64,000 bases of DNA from Murimonas intestini. GTDB lineage: Bacteria; Bacillota; Clostridia; Lachnospirales; Lachnospiraceae. The first letter of the stretch is position 1. Every line of letters starts with the position of its first letter. Shown piece by piece: positions 33,784 to 42,673 of this stretch. Location: contig QGGY01000004.1 of the NCBI GenBank assembly GCA_003148945.1, positions 365,552 through 429,551 of the forward strand, in the 5' to 3' direction. The notes below the pieces were generated by a model that was not told where the DNA came from, did no database searches, and saw only the letters and a program-made list of their open reading frames with translations. Both the position numbers and the translations under genes were made by a program.

Positions 33784-35217
33784 TCAAAATGACATGACTG
33801 CGGGTACCATCAATATGACCAGCACCAGAATAAGCATCAGCATCATGGGCAGCAATAGCTTTGTCCCTGCCTCCTCCCCCATCTTCTGCACCATCTGCCT
33901 GCGCTCCTCCAGCGCATTTATAGCCTCCGTTTCCAAAAACTCCCCCAGGCCCTTAGAACCTTTTTTCAGATGCTGGGCCAGCACTGCCCCCAGCTTCACA
34001 TAGCATGTCTCCTGGCAGCGCCTGCCAAAGTTCTCATAAGCATCTGCCTCTGCCACGCCCCTCTGCATTTCTCTGCAGGAATACAGCATCTCTTCATAAA
34101 CTGCCCGTTTATCTTTTCCTGCGCTGCTGCGGTATTCAAAGGCTATTTTAGTAAATGCCTCCCTGATCGTAAGACCCGCCCCCAGCAGCATTGACATTTT
34201 AAAAAGCATCTGGGGATAATCAAGTATGAGCTGGCGTCTTCTAAGGCCCGCCCGTTTATGTATATCGCTGTCTTTTCTGAAATACATGCATACGGCTGCT
34301 AATAAGGAAAAAGCACATATCATCTGAGGCAGAGGAACCTTTTCCTCAACCCATGTAACATTTCTGCCTGATATCTCCCTTGGCAGGACCATGATATCCT
34401 CGTTTATCCCCTCCTGGTCCGCTTTTGCAACTGCCTCCTCCATATCCGCCAGGAACCGGCCCTTCTCATCCAGTTTGGGCGGATATATCCTGGCAAATGC
34501 CTTGTACTCCGCTTTCTGATCCTGGCAGGAAAGCTCGGCGGACAGATTTACCAGTTCTCCTTCCTGGGAAACTTCCCCTGTCACTGCACCTCCATCATCA
34601 ATGATCCCAAAAGGAGTTACTGTCCAGTCCACTTCAACTGTGCCTTCCGCCGCTGTCTTTATAAGTTTAAGCCCTCCGCGGACCTCATCCAGGGAACTGT
34701 TCTCTCCCGGAAGCGATTCTTCTATTTCCTCCTCTGCCCGCAGAAATGCTTCTTTTATCTCCTCATCCGTCAGCTGCCTTGGGGTTACAGTAACAAAAAT
34801 ACTGTTTGTCTCCTTTTCCCCCTCCGCCACTGCCTTTAGCTCCTCCTCTGCCGGGCTCTGGCCAAATGCAGGCCTTTCAAGAGTATCTCTGACCTCATTG
34901 CCAGTATCCTGTACCGCTATGGCAGCAAATGCCGCCATTCCTGAACCTATAAACAATACAAGAAACACCGTCTCCAGCTTTCTGGCATAATACTGCTGTT
35001 CTGCTACATATCCCTCTTCCTGTTCCAGGGCCTTCAGGTCGTACCTTAATCTGTCTTTCCCCTGTCCCATTTTCTGCAGTCCTGTATGTCTGGCCGTCCA
35101 GACCCCCATTTTCCAGAATGGGAGAAGCATCTTTCTCTTCTCACCACCGGCGCTCTCACCTGCCGACACAAGGCCCAGAATACCCAGCAATGCAAAAATA
35201 ATCAGACTCACCACCAT
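33784..35217 (-). CDS. TadC-like inner-membrane protein (T2SS F domain) with large extracytoplasmic insert
   Basis: A 477-aa protein. Two N-terminal hydrophobic segments (residues 1-18 and about 83-103) flank a cytoplasmic loop. An acidic region of about 190 residues follows (LTDEEIKEAFLRAEEEIEES...), then a transmembrane helix at about 300-315 and the F domain (LRRRQLILDYPQMLFKMSMLLGAG, with QHLKKGSKGL), and a last transmembrane helix LPMMLMLILVLVILMVPAVMSF. TadC proteins are usually near 300 aa, so the middle region is an addition. It is preceded by GAGGTG and follows tadB by 3 bp. Confidence 0.88.
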   Translation of the reverse strand: MVVSLIIFALLGILGLVSAGESAGGEKRKMLLPFWKMGVWTARHTGLQKMGQGKDRLRYDLKALEQEEGYVAEQQYYARKLETVFLVLFIGSGMAAFAAIAVQDTGNEVRDTLERPAFGQSPAEEELKAVAEGEKETNSIFVTVTPRQLTDEEIKEAFLRAEEEIEESLPGENSSLDEVRGGLKLIKTAAEGTVEVDWTVTPFGIIDDGGAVTGEVSQEGELVNLSAELSCQDQKAEYKAFARIYPPKLDEKGRFLADMEEAVAKADQEGINEDIMVLPREISGRNVTWVEEKVPLPQMICAFSLLAAVCMYFRKDSDIHKRAGLRRRQLILDYPQMLFKMSMLLGAGLTIREAFTKIAFEYRSSAGKDKRAVYEEMLYSCREMQRGVAEADAYENFGRRCQETCYVKLGAVLAQHLKKGSKGLGEFLETEAINALEERRQMVQKMGEEAGTKLLLPMMLMLILVLVILMVPAVMSF

Positions 35218-35220
35218 ATG

Positions 35221-35958
35221 CTACACCTCTATATTCACTATTTTTCTCCCCAAAAACCAGGCTGCCACGTATATCCCCAGGCAGATGCTCATGACGGCAG
35301 CCCCCATCTCATTGTGGTACAGGACATCTAAAAAGCCCGGTGATGCCACGCTCACATAGATCAGTATAAAAAACGGCACTGCGCTCATAATATTCTGCTC
35401 CATCTTCTTGGAAGCCAGGCATGTCCCTATCTCCAGCTGGGTTTCCTGCTTCTGTGTGATGGCTCCCACCGTATTTCGTATAATAGCCTGCATATCTCCG
35501 CCCGTTCTCTTGGATACCTTAAAAACCTGGGCAAAACTGATAATATCCTCTATGCCTGTTCTCTCTGCCAGATCACCCACCAACTGCTCTACCGGCCTGT
35601 TTAACTTGACCTGGGCTGCAATATTAGAAAACTCTGCAAAAATCATAGATTCTTTTCCATAAATTTTTGTGATTTCTTTTAAGCTTTCCTCAAATGCATT
35701 CTCTATTGCATACCCTGCTGATAATGCAGTAGAAACGCATTTCATTCCCGCCAGGAACTGGCTTTGAAATTCTGATGTCCTCTTTCTCTGGAATGTCTTC
35801 CTCCGTTCTTTTAAAAACCACAGTACCCCCGGTGAAAATAAAATAAACGCATAAAAGGATCTGTAAAAAAGGTAGCTCACCACTCCATCCAGAATTGTAT
35901 ACAGCAGTATCTGAATCCCCAGCTCCTTCTTTGTAAATTTGTATACTGAATAATCCAT
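35221..35958 (-). CDS. TadB-like inner-membrane protein (T2SS F domain)
   Basis: A 245-aa protein with N-terminal helices, a cytoplasmic F domain (FLAGMKCVSTALSAGYAIENAF, AERTGIEDIISFAQVFKVSKRTGGDM) and two C-terminal transmembrane segments. This is the inner-membrane platform that pairs with TadC around the CpaF ATPase. It lies 18 bp after cpaF and 3 bp before tadC. Confidence 0.9.
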   Translation of the reverse strand: MDYSVYKFTKKELGIQILLYTILDGVVSYLFYRSFYAFILFSPGVLWFLKERRKTFQRKRTSEFQSQFLAGMKCVSTALSAGYAIENAFEESLKEITKIYGKESMIFAEFSNIAAQVKLNRPVEQLVGDLAERTGIEDIISFAQVFKVSKRTGGDMQAIIRNTVGAITQKQETQLEIGTCLASKKMEQNIMSAVPFFILIYVSVASPGFLDVLYHNEMGAAVMSICLGIYVAAWFLGRKIVNIEV

Positions 35959-35976
35959 CCTTTATCTCCTGCCCTG

Positions 35977-37230
35977 TTATTCCCGTCCGTCCTCCGCCGC
36001 CGGACTTCTGATGCCGGCCTGCTGCAGTTTTCTTATATGCAGCAGCGGCTCCCTCCTGTGCAGTCTTCCTTTCACCTTTCCATCACTCGTTTCACCCTCC
36101 TCAATAAATTCGTACAGCTGCCTTGTCCCTATCTCCCCTGTCTGTATGCTGTATTCAGTAATCTCCAATATTTCCAGCACCTTTCTGCTCCTGTCCCTCA
36201 GACGTCCCAGGTGGACCATAATATCCAGCCCTGATGCGATCTGTCTTCTTATTGCTGTCACCGGCAGGTCCATTCCCATGAGCACCATAGTCTCCAGCCT
36301 GGATAGCATGTCCTTCGGGCTGTTTCCATGTCCAGTGCTGAGAGAGCCATCATGGCCTGTATTGAGCGCCTGAAGCATATCTATAGCTTCACTCCCTCTG
36401 ACCTCCCCGACTATGATCCTGTCCGGACGCATACGCAGGCTTGCCTTGATCAGATCCCTGATGGTTATATTATTTCCTCCCCAGGCTCCACGCCTGGATT
36501 CCAGACGGACCAGATTTTCCACCCCCTGTATCTGCAGCTCAGCATTATCTTCTATCGTGATCACGCGCTCATCCTTAGGAATATAGTCTGAAAGCACATT
36601 TAAAAAGGTTGTCTTGCCTGATCCTGTCCCCCCGCTTATAAATATGTTGTACCCTGCCCTCACCAGATCTCTCAGAAATGCTGACGCCTCCTCCGTTATA
36701 GACCCCCACTTAATCAGCTGCTCCATACGCACAGGCTTATCGGGAAACCTTCTGATGGTTATGATCGGTCCGTTTAATGCCGCCGGCCTTAACACCACAT
36801 TTACCCTTGCACCGTTTTCCAGCCTGGCATCCACGATAGGCTCTGCCTCATTTACTACCCTGTTGCATTTTGCCACTATCTGCTGTACCATATCCTCCAG
36901 CTTCTCAGGGCCCGTAAAGCTCTTGTCCCACTTTCTCAGCTGTCCTGCCCGTTCAAGAAAGATTGCCTCAGTGCCATTCACCATGATCTCTGTGATAGTA
37001 TTGTCATCAAGAAGCTCCTGTAGAATGTCCAGTTTCCTGACTGCATTAAAAAGCTCCCGTCTGAGTTCCCGCCTGAGCGTCAGGCCCAGATATTCCTCCC
37101 TGGACAATTCCATTATCAGTTCATCTATCTGCTCATAAATCTCCTCATCGTCCACCTCCTGATTTCTCTCCAGCCTTTCCTGTAGCTGCTTATGAAGGCG
37201 TTCTTTCAGCATCTGCAATTTATTTTCCAT
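35977..37230 (-). CDS. CpaF/TadA secretion ATPase of the Tad pilus
   Basis: A 417-aa hexameric-type traffic ATPase. Walker A is GGTGSGKTTFLNVLSDYIP, the Asp box is TIEDNAELQI, Walker B is IIVGEVRGSEAIDMLQALNTG, and the His box is GSLSTGHGNSP. The N-terminal helical region is as in CpaF. It powers extension and, in Tad systems, possibly retraction of the Flp fibre. It overlaps the CpaE-like gene by 11 bp. Confidence 0.96.
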   Translation of the reverse strand: MENKLQMLKERLHKQLQERLERNQEVDDEEIYEQIDELIMELSREEYLGLTLRRELRRELFNAVRKLDILQELLDDNTITEIMVNGTEAIFLERAGQLRKWDKSFTGPEKLEDMVQQIVAKCNRVVNEAEPIVDARLENGARVNVVLRPAALNGPIITIRRFPDKPVRMEQLIKWGSITEEASAFLRDLVRAGYNIFISGGTGSGKTTFLNVLSDYIPKDERVITIEDNAELQIQGVENLVRLESRRGAWGGNNITIRDLIKASLRMRPDRIIVGEVRGSEAIDMLQALNTGHDGSLSTGHGNSPKDMLSRLETMVLMGMDLPVTAIRRQIASGLDIMVHLGRLRDRSRKVLEILEITEYSIQTGEIGTRQLYEFIEEGETSDGKVKGRLHRREPLLHIRKLQQAGIRSPAAEDGRE

Positions 37231-38245
37231 ATGGTCCGCTCCGTTCCTCCTTCACCAGCTTTCTCACATAATCACCCAGTTCCCCCCACAGCAGCTGTTC
37301 CAGATAATCTCCCCTTTCTCCAAAGCTGCTGTGGAAAGGCAGCTTCAGCTTACGCGTCTTCTCCATGATGTCCTCATAATCCCACCGCCTTAGCAGTTTT
37401 TCATACTGAGCCAGCTTTGAAGCAGACACATGGTCTTCCCTCACAGGCATATATATCCTTCCGCATCTTCTGAGCAGCTCAAAAGCCCCCTCCACATGCT
37501 CATCCAGGTCCAGGATGATGGTATTGTATGTACTGAACTGTACGACCTCATCTAAAAGCCCCTCCCAGTCCTTCTGCGTCACATCCCTGATATCATAGGG
37601 AGACAGGGCCGGAGGAAGAAAGTCCAGGTTGTGGAAGGTCTGCACAATGCTGTTGAGCTTATAGATGACATTCCCATTTCCCTCCTTTACAAAATACATC
37701 AGGTCTGTGATATCAGTGTCAAATTCCTTTCCCAGCAGCTCCTCCATGCCGGAGTATGCCTCCAGATTGATATACAGCACAGTCCTCCCCTGTGCAAGCA
37801 CCTGCCCCAGTGTAAGTGCAAAGGATGTCTTCAGAGTCCTTCTGACGGGAGAGTAGACCCCGATCAGTTCCACATCCTTTTTCATCACTGCCAGGGGGTC
37901 TGCCGCTGCTTCCTGCCTGGAATAGTATCCCATCACCTCTGCTATAAGGCTGTCTGAAGACTGATACTTATAGACAGCCGGATACTCTGCCAGCTCCTCA
38001 ATAATCTCCCCCTCTGATAAGATCATGATTTTCCGTATATTCATATCCTTTACTTCCGGACACATGGCCTTGGCAGCTATGAGCAGGATCCATATCTCAT
38101 GCTGGCTGGCATACAGGCCCAGGCTCTTTATATTTGTGAATGCCTGCATCTCAAACGGCATGCCAGGTTTTCCGTTGCTCCTCTCCATCAGATGATAGGC
38201 ATAGGCTGCCTCCAGATCACAGACGGCAAATATAGGTTTCTTCAT
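37220..38245 (-). CDS. CpaE-like (MinD/ParA-fold) Tad protein with degenerate P-loop
   Basis: A 341-aa protein. A receiver-like N-terminal domain of about 120 residues is followed by a MinD/CpaE-like domain. At the P-loop position the sequence is VYSPVRRTLKTSFALTLGQ: the KTS end is kept but the glycines of KGGxGKT are lost. A later TIILDLDEHVEG marks the Walker B position. CpaE proteins position the pilus machine at the cell pole. The ATG abuts the stop of the first prepilin peptidase and has GGAGG ten bases upstream. Confidence 0.85.
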   Translation of the reverse strand: MKKPIFAVCDLEAAYAYHLMERSNGKPGMPFEMQAFTNIKSLGLYASQHEIWILLIAAKAMCPEVKDMNIRKIMILSEGEIIEELAEYPAVYKYQSSDSLIAEVMGYYSRQEAAADPLAVMKKDVELIGVYSPVRRTLKTSFALTLGQVLAQGRTVLYINLEAYSGMEELLGKEFDTDITDLMYFVKEGNGNVIYKLNSIVQTFHNLDFLPPALSPYDIRDVTQKDWEGLLDEVVQFSTYNTIILDLDEHVEGAFELLRRCGRIYMPVREDHVSASKLAQYEKLLRRWDYEDIMEKTRKLKLPFHSSFGERGDYLEQLLWGELGDYVRKLVKEERSGPYGK

Positions 38246-38758
38246 CTAATAAATACCTCCTATTGCAAACAATACACTGATGAGTACAGGTACTGAAAAA
38301 TAAAACTCTCCATCCCTGTCTTCCTTTTTCCTGTAAGGCTCCCATCCATGCCTGTCCGCCATTCTCTCTAAATAACATTTCAAATATCCCAGCCTCTTTA
38401 ACAGATTACCTCTTTTTATAACCATGACCGCTGCCATCCCCCCTCCTATCAGCAGTGAATAAAACATGCACCAGAATATCCCCGGTATTCCAAGTATGCT
38501 GCCAAGTGAGCAGAACAATTTAATGTCCCCCGCGCCGATCATACGGAAGTAATATAAAGGCCACATCAGCACAACAGGAGCTGTCAGTCCTCCCAGGAAC
38601 CACAGTATACCGCAGACGCCCTGGTCCATGACCTGACAGACAGCTCCCAGGAAGAATCCCGTCAGTATGAGCTCATTGTAGATTTTTCCTTTTGAGACAT
38701 CCGAGATCACAGCGCTGCACGCCACAAACAGCAGGCATACCTTCTGTAAATATTGCAT
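38246..38758 (-). CDS. Prepilin peptidase (A24 family), first gene of the Tad operon
   Basis: A 170-aa membrane protein. The catalytic Asp pair is in VISDVSKGKIYNELI and MIGAGDIKLFCSLG (GxGD motif). It cleaves the leader of Flp and TadE-type pilins. ATG 38758 follows GGAGGGG, and this ribosome site lies directly beside alternative leader hairpins (see the leader feature). Confidence 0.92.
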   Translation of the reverse strand: MQYLQKVCLLFVACSAVISDVSKGKIYNELILTGFFLGAVCQVMDQGVCGILWFLGGLTAPVVLMWPLYYFRMIGAGDIKLFCSLGSILGIPGIFWCMFYSLLIGGGMAAVMVIKRGNLLKRLGYLKCYLERMADRHGWEPYRKKEDRDGEFYFSVPVLISVLFAIGGIY

Positions 38759-38940
38759 AGACTTACCCCTCCTGACCTCATGTCAGTGGGGGATATATTC
38801 CCGCCACTGCCGTTAAGCTTGTTTTTGGCGATTCATCCCTACACCTGCCAAGGTGGGGGATTCCTCACTTATTTCGTTAATTAAACTAATTTCTTGGGAT
38901 AACACAGGCAGAAACGCCAATAGAATTTGTTTTGTAAGAT
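38759..38940 (-). other. Structured leader of the Tad pilus operon
   Basis: About 180 nt between the promoter and the first ATG. Reading leftwards, hairpin 1 (38859-38837, CCCnnACCT/AGGTnnGGG type) lies in a GAATC...GAATC context. Hairpin 2 (38809-38784) has stem CAGTGG/CCACTG with inner GGGA/TCCC. Hairpin 3 (38786-38772) has stem CTGAC/GTCAG and directly abuts the ribosome site. Hairpins 2 and 3 share the bases CTG and so exclude one another. Hairpin 1 and its flanks also resemble the 3' end of guide-RNA scaffolds of IS605/TnpB elements. No known riboswitch class is recognised. Confidence 0.5.
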
Positions 38941-38946
38941 GCTGCT

Positions 38947-38975
38947 ATTATATCATCCCCTTGCAGGGATTTCAA
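38947..38975 (-). promoter_or_regulatory. Near-consensus SigA promoter of the Tad operon
   Basis: Reverse strand: TTGAAA (38970-38975), 17 bp, TATAAT (38947-38952). The 38976-39074 stretch upstream holds nothing I can name. Confidence 0.85.
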
Positions 38976-39074
38976 TATGTTTTTGATACTTTATATTATT
39001 TTTAGATACATATCATAAACTATATGTTGTATACTAATTCTCGCGAGCAACTTACCCGGCAGACACGCCAGTGC

Positions 39075-39217
39075 GTTACTGTTCACTCCGTGACCAGTAA
39101 CACGCTCCGCGATGCACAGAAACGGCAAAATTCGCCGTTTCGCGCTGCAGTCCTCGGGATTTTCGTGCAAGATACGCACGAAAACACCTCGCGGGACGGT
39201 GACGTGTGAACAGTAAC
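39075..39217 (+). repeat. 143-bp palindromic MITE-like repeat, copy A
   Basis: Perfect 12-bp terminal inverted repeats (GTTACTGTTCAC ... GTGAACAGTAAC), with internal hairpins AAACGGC/GCCGTTT and TTTTCGTGC/GCACGAAAA. It is flanked by an exact 8-bp direct repeat GCCAGTGC (39067-39074 and 39218-39225), a target-site duplication. Copy B at 44188-44330 is the same length in reverse orientation and about 90% identical by eye. No coding capacity. It lies between the Tad promoter and the phosphatase gene. Confidence 0.85.
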
Positions 39218-39410
39218 GCCAGTGCAGCCATCAGCCAGGTAAGTCAATATGCTGATTTCATTTTAATCCGAATTGTGTTACTATCTACATAGACACCGGA
39301 TCACACTGCAATCCGGATATAGACATCAAGTCTAAGCCCCCCGCGGCAGGTCTGCACTCCGTTTCGGCCGCTGCCTACGGGAATCAATTATCAGAAAGGA
39401 CAGAAATCAG

Positions 39411-40226
39411 ATGATTACTTTTAACAAGATCGCCCTCTCGGGAGCCCCTAATGCGAGAGATCTGGGAGGATACGAAACTACAGACGGACGGCGTATAAAA
39501 CCGAAAAGGCTTCTTAGGAGCGGTGAGCTTTCTCGCACCACTGAAGAAGACCGCAGAATACTCACAGAGGAGTATAACCTTAAAACTGTCATAGACTTCA
39601 GGACAGATACGGAGCGCCTGGATAAGCCTGAAATCGGAATTCCGGGAGTAGAATTTATCCATCTGCCAATCATTGATGAGAGCACACTTGGCATTACAAG
39701 AGAAAAACCTGCAGAGCGTGAGATGTTTGGCGACCTGTTCGGAGAACTTGCCAAAAAGAACCAGTCCCCTGAAGAATATATGGCATCTGTCTATCAGTCT
39801 ATCTGTACTACAGATTTTTCCCTGAAGCAGTACGGCAGATTCTTTGAAATCCTGCTGAATCAGACAGACGGGGCTGTATTGTGGCACTGCAGCGCAGGCA
39901 AGGACCGGGTGGGCCTGGGTACGGCGCTCCTGTTCCTGGCTCTTGATGTTCCCCAAGAAATCATCATTGAAGATTATCTGTTTACAGGGACCTGCCTGCA
40001 GGCTGAGATTGATGCTGCAGCCTCTCTTTTGGCTCCCAGGATGCCGGATGTTGATACTGCCAGTCTGGTACAATGCCTTCTGGGTGTCAGACGAAGCTAT
40101 ATAGATACCCTCTTTGATACTATTTCCCGCACAGAAAAACCTGTTTCTGAATTTCTCCGGGATACTGTAAATCTGGATAAGCAAAAGATCCTTGACCTGA
40201 AAAAACTTTATCTTGAAAACAAATAA
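39411..40226 (+). CDS. Tyrosine/serine protein phosphatase (PTP-like, Y_phosphatase3)
   Basis: A 271-aa protein with the signature loop WHCSAGKDRVGLGTALL (Cys-x5-Arg, nucleophile Cys) and N-terminal GAPNARDLGGYETTDGRRIK, RLLRSGELSR, typical of bacterial dual-specificity phosphatases related to LipA/IphP. No signal peptide, so cytoplasmic. AAAGGA lies ten bases before the ATG. Monocistronic, ending in a strong terminator hairpin. Substrate unknown. Confidence 0.93.
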   Translation: MITFNKIALSGAPNARDLGGYETTDGRRIKPKRLLRSGELSRTTEEDRRILTEEYNLKTVIDFRTDTERLDKPEIGIPGVEFIHLPIIDESTLGITREKPAEREMFGDLFGELAKKNQSPEEYMASVYQSICTTDFSLKQYGRFFEILLNQTDGAVLWHCSAGKDRVGLGTALLFLALDVPQEIIIEDYLFTGTCLQAEIDAAASLLAPRMPDVDTASLVQCLLGVRRSYIDTLFDTISRTEKPVSEFLRDTVNLDKQKILDLKKLYLENK

Positions 40227-40283
40227 GATATGCCTAGTACTACATCCAGCAAATACTTTTATGGTATACTGGCGGAAATAGCC

Positions 40284-40316
40284 GGGGCTGCTGCATTATC
40301 TGCAGCAGCCCCTTTA
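40284..40316 (+). terminator. Terminator between the phosphatase and the convergent bofA-like gene
   Basis: A 12-bp perfect stem (40284-40295 with 40301-40312, loop TTATC) followed by TTTAT. It overlaps the last bases of the bofA-like gene's end region and may serve both strands. Confidence 0.75.
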
Positions 40317-40550
40317 TAAGTACTTACATCCAGCAATCCCGTACAGCATCACAACTCCCGGCACCCCTAAAGTGCTCACCGCTGCCACACTGAAAGGATT
40401 TAAGCCCACAGTGATGTCGATCCGGGCCTTTTGGAAGCATGTGTTCAGCACCATGATAAGCGCGATCCCCAGCGCCATGCGGACTAATATCCGCATCAGC
40501 AGCGGCTGGCTCTGTTCCTCCTCCTGGTCTTTTTTTCCGTCCATAGGCAC
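40314..40550 (-). CDS. bofA: BofA-family protein (pro-sigma-K processing inhibitor-like)
   Basis: A 78-aa membrane protein with two hydrophobic segments. The C-terminal part VGLNPFSVAAVSTLGVPGVVMLYGI is the BofA family signature (G-N-P ... G-x-P-G). In Bacillus BofA holds the SpoIVFB protease inactive in the forespore outer membrane until the SigG signal arrives. Many clostridia keep a bofA-like gene even without pro-sigma-K processing, so its role here is uncertain. It lies 45 bp before glgB's end on the same strand. Confidence 0.82.
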   Translation of the reverse strand: MPMDGKKDQEEEQSQPLLMRILVRMALGIALIMVLNTCFQKARIDITVGLNPFSVAAVSTLGVPGVVMLYGIAGCKYL

Positions 40551-40595
40551 ATCCTGTCCACACTTTTATTCTATCCTATGTCTCATATAACCCGG

Positions 40596-42593
40596 CTAGA
40601 ACTTAAATACTGCTGCCCCATACGAAGGAAGCGGATATGCAAAGGAAAAAGGCTTCCCGTCACATTCACTTTTGACTGCCTTATATATCTCCTCCTTTGG
40701 CTGTCCCGATCCGCCGTATCTGCTCTCATCACTGTTCAAAATGAGCCTGTACTGCTTCCTTCTCGGTACTCCCACCCTGTAATCCGGCCTTTCCACCGGA
40801 GTAAAGTTTATAACAAAAAGCAGGTTATTCTTCCCATCTTTAGAATGCCTGATAAAGCTGAAAATGCTCCTGGAATTGTCATCTGCGTTCACCCACTCAA
40901 ATCCCTCAGGATAAATGTCAGCATCATACAGGGCTTTATTTTTCTTATAAATCAGAAGAAGGTCCCGCATAAACTGCTGCAGCTGCTGATGCTTTTCTTC
41001 CCCCAGAAGGTACCAGTCAAGCTCTCTGGCCTCGCTCCACTCCTGAAACTGCCCGAAATCCTGGCCCATGAATAAAAGCTTCTTGCCCGGATGTCCCATC
41101 ATATAAGAATATCCTGCTTTCAGATTTGCAAATTTATCATCATATGTGCCAGGCATTTTATTGATCATAGAGCATTTAAGATGCACCACCTCATCATGTG
41201 AAAGTACCAGAATATACTTCTCCGCATAGGCATAGCTCATTGAAAATGTCATTTTGTTGTGGTTAAACTGCCTGAAATAAGGATCCAGCTTCATATATTC
41301 CAGGAAATCATGCATCCAGCCCATATTCCACTTCATGGAAAATCCCAGGCCTTCCTCCTCCGGCTTCCCTGTCACCTTAGGCCACGCCGTAGATTCCTCG
41401 GCGATCATCATAGTCCCATGGTTGCGCCCCAATACGACACTGTTAAGATGCTTGAAGAATTCGATAGCCTCAAGATTCTTATTGCCTCCGTATTTATTAG
41501 GTATCCACTGTCCGTTTTCCCGTCCGTAATCCAGATACAGTATCGACGCCACAGCATCCACCCTCAGCCCGTCCACATGATATTGTTCAATCCAGAACAA
41601 TGCGTTAGATATGAGGAAATTCTTAACCTGTGGTTTCCCAAAGTCAAACACCTTCGTCCCCCAGTCAGGGTGCTCCCCCTTCCTGGGATCTGCATATTCA
41701 TAGAGGCAGGTGCCGTCAAACTCTGCCAGCCCCTGGGCATCCTTTGGAAAATGCGCCGGGACCCAGTCCAGAATGACCCCGATCTTATTTTTGTGCAGAT
41801 AATTAACCAGGTACATAAAATCTGAGGGAGAGCCATGCCTTGAGGTTGGTGCAAAATATCCCGTCACCTGATATCCCCAGGAACCGTCAAAGGGATGCTC
41901 TGCTATTCCCATCAGTTCTACGTGAGTGTAGCCCATATCCTTCACATAGTCCACAAGCGCATGTGCAAATTCCTTGTAATTATAATATCCGTCTTCATTA
42001 CCCGGTCCTGCCGGATGCTTTTTCCATGAACCGGGATGTACCTCATAGATTGAGACAGGTATCTCATCTGTGTTCTGTGACGCCCTCTTTTCCATCCAGG
42101 CCGCATCACTCCATTTAAATTTTGTCAGGTCAGCAACCCTTGAAGCTGTACCCGGACGCATCTCTGCATAATTTGCATATGGGTCCGCCTTATACAGGCC
42201 TCTGTGGTCCTTAGTTGTTATGTAATATTTATAAAGGTCACCCGCCTTTGCCCCCGGCACGAATAATTCATAAATTCCTGACGGCCCGGCCTTCTCCATA
42301 GGCAGGCTGCTCTCATCCCATCCATTGAATTCTCCGATCACGTGGACTTCCTCCGCATTCGGAGCCCAGACGGCGAAAAATACGCCGTCCTTTCCCTTAC
42401 TTTTAACTGGGTGTGCACCCAGCTTTTTATAGAGGTCATAATGTGTGGCCTGACCGAAAAGATACTGGTCTAATTCTCCTATCCGGAATGGCTCCTGTGC
42501 TTTTTTTCTCTGATTTCCCGCTTTTTTTGTTCCCGCTGATTTAGCCGATGCTGTCTTTCCCTTTGGATTCTGTGAGTTCTGCTTTTTTTCCAT
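40596..42593 (-). CDS. glgB: 1,4-alpha-glucan branching enzyme GlgB
   Basis: A 665-aa GH13 subfamily enzyme. A Lys/Ala-rich N-terminal tail of about 30 residues and a CBM48 domain (GVFFAVWAPNAEEVHVIGEFNGW) precede the barrel. The catalytic sites are DGLRVDAVASILY (nucleophile Asp), MMIAEESTAWP (acid Glu) and LVLSHDEVVH (Asp). It forms alpha-1,6 branches in glycogen. AGGAGAAG precedes the start. Other glycogen genes are not adjacent; the nearest relative is the GH13 gene upstream. Confidence 0.96.
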   Translation of the reverse strand: MEKKQNSQNPKGKTASAKSAGTKKAGNQRKKAQEPFRIGELDQYLFGQATHYDLYKKLGAHPVKSKGKDGVFFAVWAPNAEEVHVIGEFNGWDESSLPMEKAGPSGIYELFVPGAKAGDLYKYYITTKDHRGLYKADPYANYAEMRPGTASRVADLTKFKWSDAAWMEKRASQNTDEIPVSIYEVHPGSWKKHPAGPGNEDGYYNYKEFAHALVDYVKDMGYTHVELMGIAEHPFDGSWGYQVTGYFAPTSRHGSPSDFMYLVNYLHKNKIGVILDWVPAHFPKDAQGLAEFDGTCLYEYADPRKGEHPDWGTKVFDFGKPQVKNFLISNALFWIEQYHVDGLRVDAVASILYLDYGRENGQWIPNKYGGNKNLEAIEFFKHLNSVVLGRNHGTMMIAEESTAWPKVTGKPEEEGLGFSMKWNMGWMHDFLEYMKLDPYFRQFNHNKMTFSMSYAYAEKYILVLSHDEVVHLKCSMINKMPGTYDDKFANLKAGYSYMMGHPGKKLLFMGQDFGQFQEWSEARELDWYLLGEEKHQQLQQFMRDLLLIYKKNKALYDADIYPEGFEWVNADDNSRSIFSFIRHSKDGKNNLLFVINFTPVERPDYRVGVPRRKQYRLILNSDESRYGGSGQPKEEIYKAVKSECDGKPFSFAYPLPSYGAAVFKF

Positions 42594-42673
42594 AAGACTT
42601 CTCCTGCCTTTTCTTTCTACTTATATACTCTGCCCTTATTCAGGCTGTATCTCTCTGCAATTCTGATTTAAAC

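Noticed and set aside
38759..38940. A c-di-GMP (GEMM) riboswitch in the Tad leader.
   Set aside because: The conserved GEMM-I core sequences are not visible; only an unassigned structured leader can be supported.
39384..40184. A 266-codon minus-strand frame.
   Set aside because: Antisense to the phosphatase gene with its HCSAGKDRVG loop; no ribosome site.
42594..42673. Promoter for glgB close to its start.
   Set aside because: No pair of hexamers with acceptable spacing was found; glgB may be read from the amylase unit or from repeat R3 sequence.
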